From: Cognatundibacterium rugosum
Lineage (GTDB): Bacteria; Pseudomonadota; Gammaproteobacteria; Burkholderiales; Burkholderiaceae_D
Assembly (NCBI RefSeq): GCF_014284365.1
Contig: NZ_JACOGG010000001.1
Location: forward strand, 310,001-374,000
DNA length: 64,000 nucleotides
Direction of reading: 5' to 3'
Below, piece after piece: positions 26,192 to 36,061 of the stretch. The first letter of the stretch is position 1. Each line of letters starts with the position of its first letter. Position numbers and translations under genes: made by a program. Under the pieces are notes generated by a model. The model made no database searches. It saw only the letters and a list, made by a program, of their open reading frames with translations, and was not told the DNA's origin.

Positions 26192-27163
26192 TCATTCATG
26201 GCTTACATCCTGCTCTAATTCAGGAACTAAATTGGAATGGGTCATATTAATCAAATTATCCCGCAGCCATTTATGTGCCGGATTACGGCCATCGCGCTCA
26301 TGCCACAGCATATCCACATGAACTTCAGGTGTCTCAAATGGCAACTCTTTCCAGATCAGCGCGTCGGTCATCCCTGTTGCTGAAATCAAGTGACGCGGTA
26401 ATACCGTCAGCAAGTCAGAATGGGCGACGACACGACCGGCCGTGAAAAATTGATTGATGGTTAATAAGATGCGGCGTTCCCTGCCATAACGGGTCAAAAC
26501 TTCGTCGACCAGACCATGTGCGCGGCCAGAAAAACTGACCAGCAAATGATTAGCAGAACAATAATCATCTATCGTCAGCTTAGAGGCTGCCAGCGGATGA
26601 TCTTTGCGCATCACACACACATAATGACCGCTGTACAAGCGTTCATGCCGGATCGCACTGTTACCCGCAGCCTGCCCGCCAGCCAGCTGGGCCACGACAC
26701 CTGGAAAAAAACCTACTGCAATGTCGATATCGCCGCGTAGCAGCATAGGTCGTGGCTCACGGGTGGTCAGCGGCACCATGCGCACATTGATTCCCGGTGC
26801 CTCTGTCTGTATGGCGCCGACTAAAGTTGGCATCCAGAGTGCCGCTGTCGCATCGGCCATCGCCATACGAAAGGTCACTGCAGCGTGGGACACATCAAAA
26901 CTACCCGGCGCTATTGCCGCTTCCAAGGTAGACAATGCCTGACGTATCGTTGGCCATAGAGCTTCAGCCCGTGGAGTCGGCTTAACCCCGTATGCAGTTC
27001 TTATCAAGAGTTCATCGTTAAGGGAATGACGCAAGCGTTTCAGTGCATTAGAGACCGCAGGTTGTGTCATGGCAAGTTTATCTGCCGCTCTTGTGAGGTT
27101 TTGCTCGATCATGACCGCATCGAACACACGCAATAAATTCAGATCCAGAGTCAAAAAATTCAT
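26192..27163 (-). CDS. LysR-family transcriptional regulator
   Basis: A 323-residue regulator with an N-terminal winged helix-turn-helix (residues 6-65, NLTRAADKLAMTQPAVSNALKRLRHSL) and a periplasmic-binding-like effector domain (about 90-300). The subgroup with LDLNLLRVFDAVM at the start is the NodD/LinR-like branch. It is divergent from a small membrane-protein gene; a dyad ACTAT-N11-ATAGT at 27202-27222 lies between them and may be its own operator. The target and effector cannot be named. Confidence 0.9.
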   Translation of the reverse strand: MNFLTLDLNLLRVFDAVMIEQNLTRAADKLAMTQPAVSNALKRLRHSLNDELLIRTAYGVKPTPRAEALWPTIRQALSTLEAAIAPGSFDVSHAAVTFRMAMADATAALWMPTLVGAIQTEAPGINVRMVPLTTREPRPMLLRGDIDIAVGFFPGVVAQLAGGQAAGNSAIRHERLYSGHYVCVMRKDHPLAASKLTIDDYCSANHLLVSFSGRAHGLVDEVLTRYGRERRILLTINQFFTAGRVVAHSDLLTVLPRHLISATGMTDALIWKELPFETPEVHVDMLWHERDGRNPAHKWLRDNLINMTHSNLVPELEQDVSHE

Positions 27164-27305
27164 ACTGGAATGTCTCCTGTTTTTTTATGGTGTTGAGAGC
27201 AACTATTCACAAACAATATAGTAATTATTGGAAATCGGAATTGGAAGTTTATGTTGCATTGCAATATTATGCCTGTATTGTAATCGTCTAATCCGGTTTT
27301 CTATC

Positions 27306-27623
27306 ATGATGTTTCTAAATATTGCATTTCCAGCCAGCAGTGCCTTGCCAGTCGCACAATTTGCAATCAGCGGCTTGGCAGTTGCAGCCCGCCCTTTGCT
27401 GGGTTTGGGTATTTTGACCACGATGTTGCTCGTGTTTCGTCCTATCCTGTCTGGCTTGCTGCGCGCACTCTGGCTGAGTATTTTTCCTAAATTGTCGCGT
27501 GAAGAGCGTGCGGCGCGCCGTACTTTGCGTACTGCGATGACGCTGAACCGTATTGCACGTGACGCCGATGTGTGTTCACCAGCCATGGCGGCTGAATTAC
27601 GAGCGATGGCTGGCCGCGCATAA
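27306..27623 (+). CDS. Small membrane protein of unknown function
   Basis: A 105-residue product with two hydrophobic segments (about 15-40 and 42-60) followed by a basic helix (KLSREERAARRTLRTAMTLNRIARD). Start codons at 27306 and 27309 are equivalent; an earlier start at 27228 would add an unlikely cysteine-rich leader. I do not recognise a family. It lies head to head with the LysR gene and 24 bp before a DUF2798-like gene in the same direction, so these two may form an operon under LysR control. Confidence 0.55.
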   Translation: MMFLNIAFPASSALPVAQFAISGLAVAARPLLGLGILTTMLLVFRPILSGLLRALWLSIFPKLSREERAARRTLRTAMTLNRIARDADVCSPAMAAELRAMAGRA

Positions 27624-27647
27624 TTCATCGTTTGTAATGATTTTGCG

Positions 27648-27977
27648 ATGCAACAAATTTCTACGATAAACAAGGCCACGACTTCTGTTTATACAGCGGC
27701 CGGAACAACTTCGTACACCAGACAAGTCCGTACAGTTGCGGGCTCTCGCAGCCTGGCCTCGATGTTGCCCAGCTTGCTCAGTACGGGTTTCATCACTTTT
27801 TTTTGTACTGGAATCCTGCAACTGCTTTGGGATGCCCAGCAACCTGAGTTGGCACGGCATTGGATGGAAGCCTGGCTGACCAGCTGGCCAATTGCTTTTC
27901 CACTGACGTATCTGAGTCTGCCTTTGATACGCACGCTGATGCACAAGCTCAGTATGTCACATCATCAGGAAAACTGA
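27648..27977 (+). CDS. DUF2798-like small membrane protein
   Basis: A 109-residue protein with two membrane helices (about 38-60 and 73-97). The pattern MEAWLTSWPIAFPLTYLSLPLIR matches the Trp-Ala-Trp-Pro motif of DUF2798, a family of short inner-membrane proteins of unknown function. The first 35 residues are polar and Ser/Thr-rich, longer than in most members. A terminator follows. Confidence 0.7.
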   Translation: MQQISTINKATTSVYTAAGTTSYTRQVRTVAGSRSLASMLPSLLSTGFITFFCTGILQLLWDAQQPELARHWMEAWLTSWPIAFPLTYLSLPLIRTLMHKLSMSHHQEN

Positions 27978-28044
27978 GCTGCGTCAATCTTAGCGACTAC
28001 AAGCTAAATCACTGATCACACCACGTATCCCCCCGCTGTGTCAT

Positions 28045-28075
28045 AAGCCGCCTGATTGCAGGCGGCTTTTTGTTT
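28045..28075 (+). terminator. Rho-independent terminator after the DUF2798-like gene
   Basis: AAGCCGCCTG (28045-28054) pairs with CAGGCGGCTT (28059-28068) around a four-base loop and is followed by TTTTGTTTT. Confidence 0.88.
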
Positions 28076-28086
28076 TGCTTGCCAAT

Positions 28087-28118
28087 AAAAAAACGCGATA
28101 CAAAGATCGCGTTTTTTT
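28087..28118. terminator. Bidirectional terminator, mainly for pckG
   Basis: A perfect 13-bp stem made of AAAAAAACGCGAT (28087-28099) and ATCGCGTTTTTTT (28106-28118) gives a U-run on either strand. It lies 38 bp after the pckG stop. A further 7-bp hairpin (AGTCCGG / CCGGACT, 28122-28141) sits between it and the gene. Confidence 0.88.
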
Positions 28119-28155
28119 ATCAGTCCGGTTGAAGCCGGACTACATGGCTGTCTGA

Positions 28156-30006
28156 TCAGGCGGACAGACGTTGTTTGAGGGAAGCGCGGGTGGCTTCCAG
28201 TTCAGCTGGCAAGTGATATGCCAGTTTTTCAAACAATTCCGTGTGCAGATTCAGTTCCGCTTCCCAGGCTGCTGTATCGATCGATGTAATGGTATCGAAC
28301 TGCTCTTGCGAGAAGTCCAGACCATCCCAGGTCAGATCGCTATAGCTTGGGCTCGTGCCGAAGATATTGTCCTGACCGCCTGCCTGACCTTCGATACGTT
28401 CCAGCATCCATTTCAGTACGCGCATATTGTCGCCAAAACCAGGCCAGACAAACTTGCCATTCGCATCGGTACGGAACCAGTTGACACAGAAAATAGCGGG
28501 TTGCTGTGCACCCAGTTGTTCAATTTTCTGTCCCATATTCAACCAATGCTGGAAGTAGTCACTCATGTTGTAACCCATGAATGGCAACATCGCAAACGGA
28601 TCGCGACGCACTACACCTTGCTGACCAGCGGCCGCAGCGGTAGTTTCCGAACCCATGGTCGCTGCCATATAGACGCCTTCTACCCAGTTACGTGCCTCAG
28701 TAACGAGCGGAACGGTGGTGGAACGACGGCCGCCGAAAATAAAGGCAGAAATCGGCACACCAGCTGGATCATCCCAGGCTGCGTCAATCACAGGATTCTG
28801 AGTTGCAGCAACGGTGAAGCGCGCATTGGGATGCGCGGCTTTGCGGCCAGTCTCTTTAGCGATTTCAGGGGTCCAGTCCTTACCTTGCCAGTCAATCAGA
28901 TGCGCTGGCGCTTCTTTGCTCATGCCTTCCCACCAGACATCACCATCATCGGTGTAACCGACATTCGTGAAAATCGTGTTGGCGGTCAGGGAAGCCATGC
29001 AATTCGAGTTGGTGGCAGTGTTCGTACCTGGCGCCACACCGAAATAACCGGCTTCAGGATTAATGGCGTACAAACGGCCATCTTTACCAGGCTTAATCCA
29101 GGCGATATCGTCACCGATCGTGGTGACTTTCCAGCCTTTAATGGCAGGAATCAACATCGCAAAGTTGGTTTTACCGCAAGCAGACGGGAAGGCTGCCGCG
29201 ACATAGTGTTTTTTACCTTCAGGAGACTCCACACCCAGAATCAGCATGTGTTCTGCCAGCCAGCCCTGATCGCGGCCCATGGTGGAAGCGATACGCAGCG
29301 CGAAGCATTTTTTGCCCAGCAGCGCGTTGCCACCGTAACCGGAACCAAAGGACCAGATTTCGCGGGTTTCAGGGTAATGCACAATGTACTTGGTCTCGTT
29401 GCAAGGCCAGGCCACATCCTGCTCGCCCGATGCCAGCGGCTTGCCGACAGTGTGTACGCAAGGCACGAAATCACCGTCTGCACCCAACACGTCATACACG
29501 GCTTTACCCATACGCGTCATGATGCGCATATTGACTGCAACATAAGGGGAGTCAGACAATTCGACGCCTATGTGCGCAATCGGGGAACCCAGCGGGCCCA
29601 TAGAGAAGGGCACGACGTACATGGTACGGCCCTTCATGCAGCCATCAAACAGTGGATTCAGGGTGGCACGCATCTCAGCCGGATCCATCCAGTTATTGGT
29701 GGGACCTGCGTCTTCTTTTTTAGCGGAACAAATGTAAGTACGGTCTTCTACGCGAGCAACGTCAGTCGGATCGGAACAAGCCAGATAGCTGTTCGGACGT
29801 TTTTCCTGACTGAGTTTTTTCATGGTTCCGGCAGCAACCATCTGTGCACACAGACGATCGTATTCTTCCTGGGAACCATCGCACCAGTAGATATTATCTG
29901 GCTTAGTCAGTGCTGCAATTTCAGCAATCCAGCTAATCAGTTTCTGATGTTTTACATGTGCGGGTGCGTTGATTTCAGCAACGCCCTTCATGATGGGTTG
30001 ATTCAT
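28156..30006 (-). CDS. pckG: Phosphoenolpyruvate carboxykinase (GTP)
   Basis: A 616-residue gluconeogenic enzyme converting oxaloacetate and GTP to phosphoenolpyruvate, GDP and CO2. The GTP-type signature [15 protein letters not shown], with the reactive cysteine and P-loop lysine, lies near residue 280, and [21 protein letters not shown] lies near 470. Length and motifs place it in the GTP-dependent family, not the ATP-dependent one. GGAGG four bases before the ATG supports the start. It is monocistronic with strong terminators behind it and a 357-bp leader gap ahead. Confidence 0.96.
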   Translation of the reverse strand: MNQPIMKGVAEINAPAHVKHQKLISWIAEIAALTKPDNIYWCDGSQEEYDRLCAQMVAAGTMKKLSQEKRPNSYLACSDPTDVARVEDRTYICSAKKEDAGPTNNWMDPAEMRATLNPLFDGCMKGRTMYVVPFSMGPLGSPIAHIGVELSDSPYVAVNMRIMTRMGKAVYDVLGADGDFVPCVHTVGKPLASGEQDVAWPCNETKYIVHYPETREIWSFGSGYGGNALLGKKCFALRIASTMGRDQGWLAEHMLILGVESPEGKKHYVAAAFPSACGKTNFAMLIPAIKGWKVTTIGDDIAWIKPGKDGRLYAINPEAGYFGVAPGTNTATNSNCMASLTANTIFTNVGYTDDGDVWWEGMSKEAPAHLIDWQGKDWTPEIAKETGRKAAHPNARFTVAATQNPVIDAAWDDPAGVPISAFIFGGRRSTTVPLVTEARNWVEGVYMAATMGSETTAAAAGQQGVVRRDPFAMLPFMGYNMSDYFQHWLNMGQKIEQLGAQQPAIFCVNWFRTDANGKFVWPGFGDNMRVLKWMLERIEGQAGGQDNIFGTSPSYSDLTWDGLDFSQEQFDTITSIDTAAWEAELNLHTELFEKLAYHLPAELEATRASLKQRLSA

Positions 30007-30363
30007 ACTACCTCCAATGCCATTTCAATAAAAAAACCGGTGTAGCGGCACGGCAGGATCGTCGTTGACATTTGTAGCCCGCGAGCACAGCGGATCAGGT
30101 CCCAGCTCAAGCGAAGCAAACACCATGGCGGCGGTTCTGTCGGATAATAGGTGCTCCGGCGGATAGTCCGGGCCCCAGCTAGCGCCAACTGTTAAGAAGG
30201 CGTCAGAATCAAAAAGCTACTTAGCCGACTATTGTACACCCGCCTACGCTTTGGGGCGAATTTTGCGTCAAAATTATTATCATAGTAATACTGAATATGA
30301 AAGTGAAACTCTTTCATCAGTACTGACTACGATGTTTCTTCACTTTCCTATCAGGAGTCTCCT
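30007..30363. promoter_or_regulatory. Intergenic control region between pckG and the hydroxyacid dehydrogenase gene
   Basis: The 357-bp gap holds both divergent promoters. Near the dehydrogenase side are an AT-rich near-palindrome (TATTATCATAGTAATA, around 30275-30290) and a dyad ATGAAAG (30297-30303) / CTTTCAT (30311-30317), good operator candidates. The half next to pckG is GC-rich with no open frame of interest. No riboswitch fold was recognised. Confidence 0.45.
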
Positions 30364-31326
30364 ATGAAAATCGCGATACTTGACGACTATCAGGATGCAG
30401 TGCGTCAACTGCCATGTTTTGCTTTACTCAATGGACATGAAGTGAAAGTCTTTCATCACAGCGCCGCTGGTATTGGTCAGTTGGCCATACGACTTGCCCC
30501 CTTTGAGGCGCTGGTTCTGATACGGGAACGCACCCATCTAAGCCGGGCCCTGCTGCAAAAATTACCCAACCTGCGCATCATTTCTCAGACAGGAAAAGTA
30601 TCGGGCAACATCGATCTGGAGGCTGCAGAAGAACTAGGGATCCGGGTCGTGGAGGGCATCGGTGATCCGACCGCACCGGCGGAGCTGACCTGGGCATTGA
30701 TCATGATGGCATCACGCCGGCTATATTCTTATGCATCCCTGTTACAGCAAGGTTGCTGGCAAACTTCTTCTTTACGTGCAGAACACAATGGTCTGGGACG
30801 CGTGCTCAAAAAACGGAGCCTGGGCATCTGGGGCTACGGCAAAATCGGGCAGCGTATCGCGACTTATGCACACGCTTTCGGTATGCAAGTTGTCGTGTGG
30901 GGCAGAGAAGCAAGTCGCGACAAGGCACGCGCTGATGGCTTTCAGGCGGCGGACAGTCAGGAGCAGTTTTTTCGTGACTGTGATGTAATCAGTTTGCACT
31001 TACGTCTGAATGACGCCACACGCGGCATCGTCACTTTGAATGATTTGCAACAAATGAAAGCCGACGCACTGTTCGTGAATACCAGCCGGGCGGAATTAGT
31101 ACAGGCAAATGCGCTGAGTCTGGCCTTAGACAGTGGCCGCCCTGGCTTTGCTGCGATCGACGTATTTGAAAGCGAACCCATCACACCCTACCATCCTTTG
31201 CTACACAGAGATAATGTGCTTGCCACGCCGCATCTGGGTTATGTGGAACAGGATAGCTATGAATTGTATTTCCGTGCTGCCTTTGAAAATCTGCTCTCTG
31301 CGATCCCAGCACAGAATCAGAATTGA
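30364..31326 (+). CDS. D-2-hydroxyacid dehydrogenase family protein
   Basis: A 320-residue NAD(P)-dependent enzyme of the SerA/D-lactate group. The nucleotide-binding motif GYGKIGQRIATYAHAFGMQV lies near residue 155. The catalytic set is present: Arg in NTSRAELV (about 240), Glu in DVFESEP (about 270) and His in TPHLGYVEQD (about 292). AGGAG lies six bases before the ATG. There is no C-terminal ACT domain, so it is not a full-length serine-pathway SerA. The substrate is unknown. It is divergent from pckG and has a weak terminator behind it. Confidence 0.9.
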   Translation: MKIAILDDYQDAVRQLPCFALLNGHEVKVFHHSAAGIGQLAIRLAPFEALVLIRERTHLSRALLQKLPNLRIISQTGKVSGNIDLEAAEELGIRVVEGIGDPTAPAELTWALIMMASRRLYSYASLLQQGCWQTSSLRAEHNGLGRVLKKRSLGIWGYGKIGQRIATYAHAFGMQVVVWGREASRDKARADGFQAADSQEQFFRDCDVISLHLRLNDATRGIVTLNDLQQMKADALFVNTSRAELVQANALSLALDSGRPGFAAIDVFESEPITPYHPLLHRDNVLATPHLGYVEQDSYELYFRAAFENLLSAIPAQNQN

Positions 31327-31360
31327 CATCACCAATCACAAATTAGTCCTTACTCCTTAT

Positions 31361-31379
31361 CCGGCAGGGCCGGCTTTTC
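31361..31379 (+). terminator. Possible terminator after the hydroxyacid dehydrogenase gene
   Basis: A short GC-rich stem CCGGC / GCCGG with a three-base loop (31361-31373) is followed by CTTTTCC. The stem has only five pairs, so strength is doubtful. Confidence 0.45.
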
Positions 31380-31486
31380 CTGAATAACGCGGTGGCTTAG
31401 GTGCCGGAAAAATATCTCATGTGCTTTGTCAGCGCGGCAGATGAAATTACCGTTACAGTAAGGTACTTTCATTCAGGATCATGATC

Positions 31487-34435
31487 ATGACGCAGCCGCC
31501 CTTCCGCCTGAGCATGCTGTTACTGGCAAGCTTATTTTCCTCACAGCTAACCGCTCAAACCAATACACTGCCGCCGGATACAAACCGCATCCTGCCTTTT
31601 CCGCCAGTGTTGCGGATACCCGAAGCAAAAATTCCAGTCAGACTGGAACAAGTCAGCCTGAAGACTGACATCAGTGGCAGCCAGGCACATAGTGTCATTG
31701 AACTCAGTTTTTATAATCCGAATGAAAGAGTTCTGGAAGGTCAGTTGGAATTCCCGCTTACTCAAGGCCAGACAGTGAGTGGTTTTGCACTGGATATCGA
31801 TGGCAAATTGCGGCAAGCGGTGGTCGTGGAAAAAGACCGTGGCCAAAAGATATTTGAAGACCTCAGCCGCACCCGGGTAGATCCTGCTTTACTGGAAGTA
31901 ACACGCGGGAATCAATACCGCTTGCGCATTTATCCTTTACCGGCAAAAGCTAAGCGTACCGTACAACTGCATATAGACCAGACTTTGATATCGAATCAAA
32001 CCGGGCAATATTCATTCCGTGCGCCTCTACAGTTCGGTATGCTGGCTGGGAAGCTGGATGCGCGCATACAGATAGAAGGAATCAATGCGCGCCAAATTCA
32101 GTTACGCAGTGTGCAAAACGATATTCATAAACTGGATGAAAATAGTCAAAGTGTGATCAGCTGGCAGGCGAAGGATGTGCATCCGCAAAACGGAATACTG
32201 GAATTACTCATCCCGGCAAAGAGCGAAGCTGTAAGCAGCTATACAAGCTTTCAGAACCAGCAGTATTTCTACGCTGAAGTTCCGGTGGCACCAATGAAGA
32301 GCCCGCGTCCCGCGCCCAAAAAAATTCTTATCCTGTGGGACGCCTCCGGCTCCGGTGCCCAGCGCCAGCATGAAAAAGAATTCGCGGTGCTGGATCAGTA
32401 TTTGCGTCAGTTGGGTAATGTCGACGTGGAATTAAAATTGCTGCGTGACCAAGCAGAAGACGCACTGCAATTCCAGGTACGTGGTGGTCAGTGGGATGGT
32501 TTGCGTTCAACCTTACAACAAGTCGTGTATGACGGCGCCAGCAATGCCGCCGCATATGCAATACCGGCTGGTAGTCAGCTGGCTTTGTTATTCAGCGACG
32601 GTATCATGAACTGGGGCAAAGATAGCCTGCGCCAAGTGCTGGGCTCAGCCCGCATTCCTGTGTATAGCATTGTGGCCAGCCCGCTCTGTGATTTTCCTGC
32701 ATTACGCGGCATTGCTGAAACCAGCGGAGCGCAAGTGCTGGACTTACAGCAAACCTCGACGTCGCAAGCCGTACTTGCCTTAAATACGCAGGCTTTACGC
32801 TTGCACCAGATAGTCAGCAATTCGGCTACACAAATCGTCACAGCATCGGTCTATCCGGAGCAGGGACGCTGGCGTATTGCCGGTATCCTGTCTTCGCCAC
32901 AGGCAGACGTACGAGTAGAGTGGCAGCAACCTGATGGCAAACGACGCAGCAGCGTCGTGAAGCTGGACGCTGCTGCCAAAGCGACCAACGCCGGTATCGC
33001 AGCGCGCCGCTGGGCAGAACTACAATTAGCACAACTGATGCAGGATAGCGAAACACAGCGTGCTGCAATACGCCGTCTGGGTCAGCAATTCAATATTCCG
33101 ACTGCAGAAACCTCGCTGATAGTGCTCGATACTGTAGCGGACTATGTGCGTTACGAAATTATCCCACCGGATGAATTACGCGCCAGTTACGACAAATTAC
33201 TGGCTCAAAAAGCGACGGCTCAACTGAGGGAAAACACCAATCAGCTGGATCTGGTCAGAGCCAGGTTTCAAAAGAAAATAACTTGGTGGGAAAAAGATTT
33301 CCCTAAAGATACGCCTGCATTGCCGAAACCTGTTCCGGTTACTGGCAGCGGCCTGGCACCCGCTGCCGCTGAGCGTGGCATTGCGATGCCACGTGTATTG
33401 TCAGCACCGGCACCGGTAGCCATGAATTTTACCCCGCCACCGGAAGTCAGTGTAGTTGTTGCAAAATCGCTTGCCGCACAGCCCACAGGCTCCGGCACAG
33501 AAGCGGCCATACAACTGAAAAAATGGGAACCCGACGCGGCCTATTACCGGCGCTTGCAGGCTGCACCGATCGCCGATATGTATCGCATCTATCTGGATGA
33601 AAAACCCAGTTATCTGAATAGCAGTGCTTTTTACCTGGATGTGGCGGATCTCTTCATGGAACGCGGTCAAACTGATCTGGGTCTGCGTGTGCTGTCAAAT
33701 CTGGCTGAAATGCAGTTGGAAAACCGTCAGGTGCTGCGTTTGCTGGCTTACCGGCTGGTTCAGGCGAAACGGCCAGAACTGGCTATTCCGGTATTGCAAA
33801 CCGTATTACGCTTAAGTCCGGATGAACCACAATCCTACCGCGATTTAGGGTTGGCACTGGCGGCGGCTGGTCAGTCACAGGCTGCGATCGATCAGTTGTG
33901 GCAAGTCGTCAGCCGGCCATGGCATGAACGCTTTGCAGATATCGAACTGATCGCGCTGGCCGAACTCAATGCCATCCTGAGCCAGGCCGGTGGACAGCAG
34001 CTAGATACTTCACGGATAGATCAAGGTTTATTGCGTAATCTGCCACTGGATATACGCGCGGTACTGAGCTGGGATGCAGACAATACTGATATCGATTTGT
34101 GGGTGACCGATCCGAATGGGGAAAAAACCTATTATGGCCATCCACTCAGTTATCAGGGAGGCAGTTTGTCGCGTGACTTTACCGGTGGTTATGGTCCTGA
34201 AGAATTCTCACTGAAGATCGCTAAACCTGGTACCTACCGCGTGGAGACTCAGTACTTTGGACATAATCAGCAACTGATCGCAGGTGCCATTACCCTGATG
34301 CTGCGTTTATCAACAAAGTTTGGTCTGCCAGATCAGCAGGATCAATACATCACTGTCAGGCTGAACAAACAAAAAGACAAAGTTCTCATCGGTGAATTCT
34401 TTATTCCGGAGCGAACTCCCTCTGCTACGCCTTAA
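31487..34435 (+). CDS. Secreted VIT-vWA-TPR-DUF2135 protein
   Basis: A 982-residue exported protein. After a signal peptide (cleavage near LTAQ) come a VIT domain (about 35-165, with YNPNERVLEGQLEFPL and FEDLSRTRVDPALLE), a von Willebrand A-like domain (about 275-430) whose metal site reads DASGSG, a Pro/Ala linker, a TPR-like region (about 715-825) and a C-terminal DUF2135 domain (WDADNTDIDLWVTDPNGE near 857, then YGPEEFSLK). VIT and vWA domains mediate protein contacts, and DUF2135 is often at the cell surface. The ATG at 31487 has AGGA eight bases upstream; the ATG at 31481 is too close. It is monocistronic. The partner is unknown. Confidence 0.88.
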   Translation: MTQPPFRLSMLLLASLFSSQLTAQTNTLPPDTNRILPFPPVLRIPEAKIPVRLEQVSLKTDISGSQAHSVIELSFYNPNERVLEGQLEFPLTQGQTVSGFALDIDGKLRQAVVVEKDRGQKIFEDLSRTRVDPALLEVTRGNQYRLRIYPLPAKAKRTVQLHIDQTLISNQTGQYSFRAPLQFGMLAGKLDARIQIEGINARQIQLRSVQNDIHKLDENSQSVISWQAKDVHPQNGILELLIPAKSEAVSSYTSFQNQQYFYAEVPVAPMKSPRPAPKKILILWDASGSGAQRQHEKEFAVLDQYLRQLGNVDVELKLLRDQAEDALQFQVRGGQWDGLRSTLQQVVYDGASNAAAYAIPAGSQLALLFSDGIMNWGKDSLRQVLGSARIPVYSIVASPLCDFPALRGIAETSGAQVLDLQQTSTSQAVLALNTQALRLHQIVSNSATQIVTASVYPEQGRWRIAGILSSPQADVRVEWQQPDGKRRSSVVKLDAAAKATNAGIAARRWAELQLAQLMQDSETQRAAIRRLGQQFNIPTAETSLIVLDTVADYVRYEIIPPDELRASYDKLLAQKATAQLRENTNQLDLVRARFQKKITWWEKDFPKDTPALPKPVPVTGSGLAPAAAERGIAMPRVLSAPAPVAMNFTPPPEVSVVVAKSLAAQPTGSGTEAAIQLKKWEPDAAYYRRLQAAPIADMYRIYLDEKPSYLNSSAFYLDVADLFMERGQTDLGLRVLSNLAEMQLENRQVLRLLAYRLVQAKRPELAIPVLQTVLRLSPDEPQSYRDLGLALAAAGQSQAAIDQLWQVVSRPWHERFADIELIALAELNAILSQAGGQQLDTSRIDQGLLRNLPLDIRAVLSWDADNTDIDLWVTDPNGEKTYYGHPLSYQGGSLSRDFTGGYGPEEFSLKIAKPGTYRVETQYFGHNQQLIAGAITLMLRLSTKFGLPDQQDQYITVRLNKQKDKVLIGEFFIPERTPSATP

Positions 34436-34460
34436 AAAATTCACTGAAAATCTCATTGCA

Positions 34461-34489
34461 AAACGCCAGCACGAAGCTGGCGTTTTGTT
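34461..34489. terminator. Bidirectional terminator
   Basis: AAACGCCAGC (34461-34470) and GCTGGCGTTT (34476-34485) form a 10-bp stem followed by TTGTTT on the plus strand. It separates the VIT-vWA gene from the convergent small secreted-protein gene. Confidence 0.88.
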
Positions 34490-34911
34490 TAGGATTTGAA
34501 GCTAAGAATGACCGATTGCGGCCAAAAGCTCACACCATTAAATATATGGTCTTCTGTTTTCTGTGCAGCAAAATGTAAAGACTTGGCTGACTTGACTTTG
34601 CCGTAATGACTGAGGTCTTCTTCAGCCCAGATTCCCTGTACTGTCTGCGTTGAATAGTGCAATTCCAGCTGCGCATGATCACATTTCCAGGTTCCGCGAT
34701 AAATATGTGTTTCACGTTGCCCATGTGCTCCGGCTAACCAGCGTTCCTGAGTCAGCACGAACTGTGCATTTTTGTTTAACTCCAGAGAAACGGAAAATTC
34801 GGACTCACTAATTTGTTGATATTTCCCTGGTGCAAAGTCACAGGCTGAAGCCTGCACAGGGCATAAAATATTCACTGCAAAACCCAATATCACGAAGAAC
34901 CGCTGTTTCAT
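34489..34911 (-). CDS. Small secreted protein of unknown function
   Basis: A 140-residue product with a signal peptide (RFFVILGFAVNILCPVQA, cleavage before SACDF). The mature 115 residues look like a small beta-barrel (alternating polar/hydrophobic strands such as FSVSLELNKNAQFVLTQE) with two cysteines, in SACDF and KCDH, that could form a disulfide. AGGA lies seven bases before the ATG. I do not recognise a family. The zinc-ribbon membrane-protein gene, 64 bp upstream, is in the same direction. Confidence 0.65.
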   Translation of the reverse strand: MKQRFFVILGFAVNILCPVQASACDFAPGKYQQISESEFSVSLELNKNAQFVLTQERWLAGAHGQRETHIYRGTWKCDHAQLELHYSTQTVQGIWAEEDLSHYGKVKSAKSLHFAAQKTEDHIFNGVSFWPQSVILSFKS

Positions 34912-34975
34912 TGCATTTTCCTTTCATAGGTGCTGTTGCAAGAATGCTATACAGTATAGTCAATCATTCATGATT

Positions 34976-36061
34976 TCATACCTGATTTTTACTTTCCTGG
35001 GTGCCAGATACAGCTCTTGGGTGGGCGGCCGCTGTCGCACCACATGCCGGACAATAGGGGAAGAAGGCATTATGTCTTAACCCACATTGGTTGCAGACTT
35101 CATGCGTTTTCAGGCCACAATGCATGCAATAGTTCAAAACTGCCCCCTCTATACCAGGCATACCGCGCTCACAGCTTGGGCACTGTCCCTTGGCCATAGA
35201 CTCCAACGCTTTTTCGTAACGTATCTCCTGCTTGCGTTCTTCTTGTGGTGCTGTTTGTTCCTGATGTTTTCTTTCCAGGTACTGCTGCAGCGCGCGCATT
35301 AAGGCTTTTCCGCCAAGAAAGGTCAATATGGCGCCGACGCCATAACGAATATAGCCGCCAAAGCTGGGCAAATACGGGACCAACTCAAAAAAGAAGGCGA
35401 ATAAGGCAAAAAAGATGAAGCCCCAGGCAAAAGGCCAGTGCTGACTATTACGATGACGGCGGAATAACCAAATGGCAGCGATCAGTAAAGGAAGGACAAA
35501 CAACAGGCGTATTGCAAATGTCTTCAACGAAGCCTGGTATAGCGCCTGTTGAAAGGCTTGATCAGCTTGATAGTTCAAAGCGCTGAGCTGTTCCTGCAGA
35601 GGCTGCAAACGCTCACGCTGAGCCTCTATTTTTTGCTGCCATTGTTGCAACTCTGTACTGATTGCTGTTTGTTTTTTGAGTTGTTCATCCAGTTTTCTGA
35701 CACGGCTGATCACTTCAGGATTGTTTTCTGCCTGCTCAGTGCTGCCACGTGCAGCGCGCCAGTTATCAAAACTTTGCTTATCCTTGCCATATTCATCCTG
35801 ACTACGCAGCAACTGTTCCTGGCTTAGTTCAGCCGATTTTTGCAACTGAGCTATCTCTTGCTCCAGCGGTTGTAACTGTAGTCGTAACTGCTGAACCCGG
35901 CGTTGATCTAAAAAATCACTTTGCTGCGGACCTGTGGACAACAAGGGCAGATCAGCGATCAGGCTCGCACCGACTTTGATGAGGAAAAAGGCAAATAAAA
36001 ATGCAACTACCCATTGACCAAGCCGGAATAAACGTTCAGGTGCACGTAATTGTTGATACAT
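34976..36061 (-). CDS. Coiled-coil membrane protein with C-terminal zinc ribbons
   Basis: A 361-residue inner-membrane protein. It has one helix near 14-36, a long coiled coil (about 50-175) that is probably periplasmic, further helices near 183-200, 207-225 and 230-260, then a cytoplasmic tail with two zinc-ribbon-like modules: CPSC/CMHC near 300-320 and CNQC/CPAC near 328-345. Cys pairs of this spacing bind zinc and often mediate protein contacts. GGAG lies five bases before the ATG. The family is not one I can name, and the function is unknown. A 10-bp hairpin at 36095-36117 lies just upstream. Confidence 0.75.
   Translation of the reverse strand: MYQQLRAPERLFRLGQWVVAFLFAFFLIKVGASLIADLPLLSTGPQQSDFLDQRRVQQLRLQLQPLEQEIAQLQKSAELSQEQLLRSQDEYGKDKQSFDNWRAARGSTEQAENNPEVISRVRKLDEQLKKQTAISTELQQWQQKIEAQRERLQPLQEQLSALNYQADQAFQQALYQASLKTFAIRLLFVLPLLIAAIWLFRRHRNSQHWPFAWGFIFFALFAFFFELVPYLPSFGGYIRYGVGAILTFLGGKALMRALQQYLERKHQEQTAPQEERKQEIRYEKALESMAKGQCPSCERGMPGIEGAVLNYCMHCGLKTHEVCNQCGLRHNAFFPYCPACGATAAAHPRAVSGTQESKNQV

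Noticed and set aside
28171-30045. A 624-codon open frame on the plus strand, antisense to pckG.
   Set aside because: It lies fully opposite a certain pckG gene, has no recognisable domain, and long antisense frames are a common by-product of codon bias in conserved genes.
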